The position numbers and the translations under genes are program-made. DNA of 64,000 nucleotides from Burhinus oedicnemus (lineage: Eukaryota > Chordata > Aves > Charadriiformes > Burhinidae), in NCBI GenBank assembly GCA_008921705.1, contig VFFE01007724.1, forward strand, positions 4,290,699 through 4,354,698. Reading direction: 5' to 3'. Shown one piece after another: positions 62,229 to 64,000 of this stretch. The notes under the pieces are model-generated. The model was not told where the DNA came from. It searched no databases and worked only from the letters and a program-made list of their open reading frames with translations. The stretch's first letter is position 1, and the number at the start of each line of letters is the position of its first letter.

Positions 62229-63946
62229 AAATGACAACTCCTCTGAGATTAAATTACAGCTAAAATACTGTTTTCTCATTCTTCACCAAAGAACCTTAAG
62301 TTTGTAATGTGCAAGTCTGTTATAAGTTCCTTACTATATTCTTATAAGTAGAGCAATAATGCAAAGGCTGTTCTATATGCAAACATGATGTTATTCTTAT
62401 GCAGACAACTGAAAAAAATACTGTTTTGTGTTGATCGTCTATATGATCTTGTTTTATGCTGAGACTAGTACTTCTTTCTTTTCTACAGCCAAAATAGGGC
62501 TCAGTGTGACCATTTGCGAAGCTTAGTCAATTGACATTTTCAACGTAAAGGATTCTGGGGAAAATTCACCACTGGGCAAAGGGCAGCCAACCACTTGCGC
62601 ATCACTGAGGTCGCACATCTGGCTCGGTCCATTCAACGGATTTGTGGCTTTGCATTTTTTACTGGTGGCCGCAGGGGGGGATAAAAGCACTGATAGGGGA
62701 GTTTTTATGGTAAGATGGCCCAAAAGGGATGTATTTTGAGGCCAGGATAAGCATATAGTATTTTCAGCCTAAGTAGGACTTGGTGATGCTTTGTGTTTGC
62801 TCCCCCAGTTCAGAAGTAAATTTTACCCTATGGTGTTTAAGGTCTTTTGGAAAACACTTTGGAGTTTTATTTTATTTAGTGCTATAATTTCCTTCTGTCT
62901 TATCAACATCATCTTTGTCACTTGCAGAAGCTGTAGCCAAAAACCAAAAATCACCTTGTTCCATTTTCTATTCTAGTCTGAGCCCTATTGACAGAGATGG
63001 GACCAGAACACTTTATGTAAAGGTTTATTACTCATTTGTCTTGTATTTGCTACCATATCACTGTAAAGAAAAAAATAACACAATCAGCTATTTTTTCATT
63101 TTTTACTTCCAACTATTTTAGATTTTTTTACTTGATATATATACAGATATATATAAAAAGAAAAAGCTATATTATATCTAGTTGTGTATTGGAACTTGAT
63201 TATGGGGGTTTTTTCCTGTGTTTTTACCAACTGGAAAGTGAACAGTATAACTCATGTATTTATAACCTTCATCCTTGGATAATATCATAACACGGAGGAG
63301 CAGCGCTGCAGGATCTTATCCAATATTCATGATGTTGTTTCAGTCAAAGGTCTCTGTTGCTGTGGCATCGCAATTGACAAAAATCTCATCTAATTCTATG
63401 GCTCTATTAACTGAATTGTTATATAATCATCATAATACATCTGGAAATCTCTCCTGACCTTAACTCGGTATGCAGTGCTGGCTGACATGAATTACGATTT
63501 AAAAGGCCCAGGTGCAATGATTTATTGGAAAAACTAAGATTATGACTAAGATGTTGTCCTATCTGTCAAATATTTACCATGGGGATCGCGCCAGTATAAT
63601 TCCATGCACACTATAGTCACGATTTCTACATAATTTATCTTTATTCCCCTGTAGAAAGCATTCTTTCTTATGTTATGTTTTAAAGACACCTCACGCAGTT
63701 TCTCACTTTGCACCCAGCCTGAAGGACAAACGCGAGGCAGCTCCTGCGAACTCACTATCCAATAGCTCAAAGAAACCATTTACAGGCCTATTCAAACCAA
63801 GAAACTAACTTTTTTTTTCCCCTCAAAAAGACTGCAAAGCAAGTATTCTGCCTAGTTCATCTATATATAAGTACCTTTCCGCAATGTAGCATTAAAAATT
63901 TCAAGATGTTACAAAACTTTACAAGTCATGCAAGTGTAACGTGAGC

Positions 63947-63949
<3 letters not shown>
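62229..63949 (+). other. KCNMB2: KCNMB2 3' UTR and/or 3' flank
   Basis: This 1.7-kb AT-rich region follows the stop. The only well-placed poly(A) hexamer I see is ATTAAA at 63891-63896. Another ATTAAA at 62248-62253 is only 20 bases after the stop, too close to be the main signal. The region has a TATATA-rich stretch at about 63134-63163 and scattered T-runs. No coding frame or repeat family is recognisable. The true 3' end cannot be fixed without transcript data. Confidence 0.6.
63891..63896 (+). terminator. KCNMB2: Candidate poly(A) signal ATTAAA
   Basis: ATTAAA is the commonest variant of the AATAAA cleavage signal. It lies 1.66 kb after the KCNMB2 stop, and cleavage would be expected 10-30 bases downstream. 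The genomic A tract that begins 54 bases later makes cDNA ends mapped here unreliable, because oligo-dT could prime on it. Confidence 0.35.

Positions 63950-63989
<40 letters not shown>
63950..63989. repeat. Poly(A) tract of 40 bases
   Basis: There is an uninterrupted run of 40 A between GTGAGCTGT and GTGCCAACTT. It may be a plain homopolymer or the tail of an old retrocopy. I see no recognisable inserted sequence before it. Its length is likely to vary between individuals and between assemblies. Confidence 0.9.
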
Positions 63990-63991
<2 letters not shown>

Positions 63992-64000
63992 GCCAACTTC

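Noticed and set aside
1..64000. CRISPR arrays, operons, phage, tRNA or rRNA genes
   Set aside because: None seen. The DNA is vertebrate, with spliced genes and no regularly spaced repeats.

Overview
This window looks like vertebrate nuclear DNA, most probably from a bird. Three observations point that way. The one recognisable gene is a spliced vertebrate gene, KCNMB2. A CR1 LINE tip at 37620-37671 ends in ATTCTGTG-ATTCTATG octamers, which are typical of birds, crocodilians and turtles. Interspersed repeats are sparse, and I saw no Alu, L1 or other mammal-type young repeats. The introns between coding exons are compact (about 6.5, 2.5 and 6.4 kb). A crocodilian or turtle cannot be excluded by eye.

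Layout. Positions 1-46075 hold no protein-coding exon I can support. This is the 5' flank and/or 5' intron of KCNMB2. It contains a 20-N assembly gap at 8139-8158 between a G23 and a T24 run, several old MIR/CORE-SINE-like fossils, the CR1 tip, a 96-bp tandem duplication at 35251-35442 and homopolymer tracts. The coding part of KCNMB2 runs on the + strand in four exons: 46108-46163, 52663-52833, 55333-55528 and 61944-62228. They join with phases 2, 2 and 0 into an unbroken 235-codon frame, the same length as human KCNMB2 as I recall it. From 62229 to the end is 3' UTR and/or 3' flank, with a candidate ATTAAA signal at 63891-63896 and a 40-base A tract at 63950-63989.

Gene function. KCNMB2 encodes the auxiliary beta-2 subunit of the calcium- and voltage-activated BK (Slo1) potassium channel. 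The cytoplasmic FIW inactivation ball, two membrane spans, a cysteine-rich extracellular loop and three N-glycosylation sequons are all visible. The most notable protein change is glutamate at residue 141, where human beta-2 has a lysine of the extracellular lysine ring.

I found no CRISPR array, tRNA, rRNA, bacterial or viral gene, and no evidence for a wholly new gene system. The other open frames (longest 211 codons) look like chance frames. The points most worth checking are the K141E-type substitution, a CpG-rich patch in the first coding intron that could drive a ball-less isoform, the tandem duplication, and AT-rich segments that look like conserved non-coding elements.
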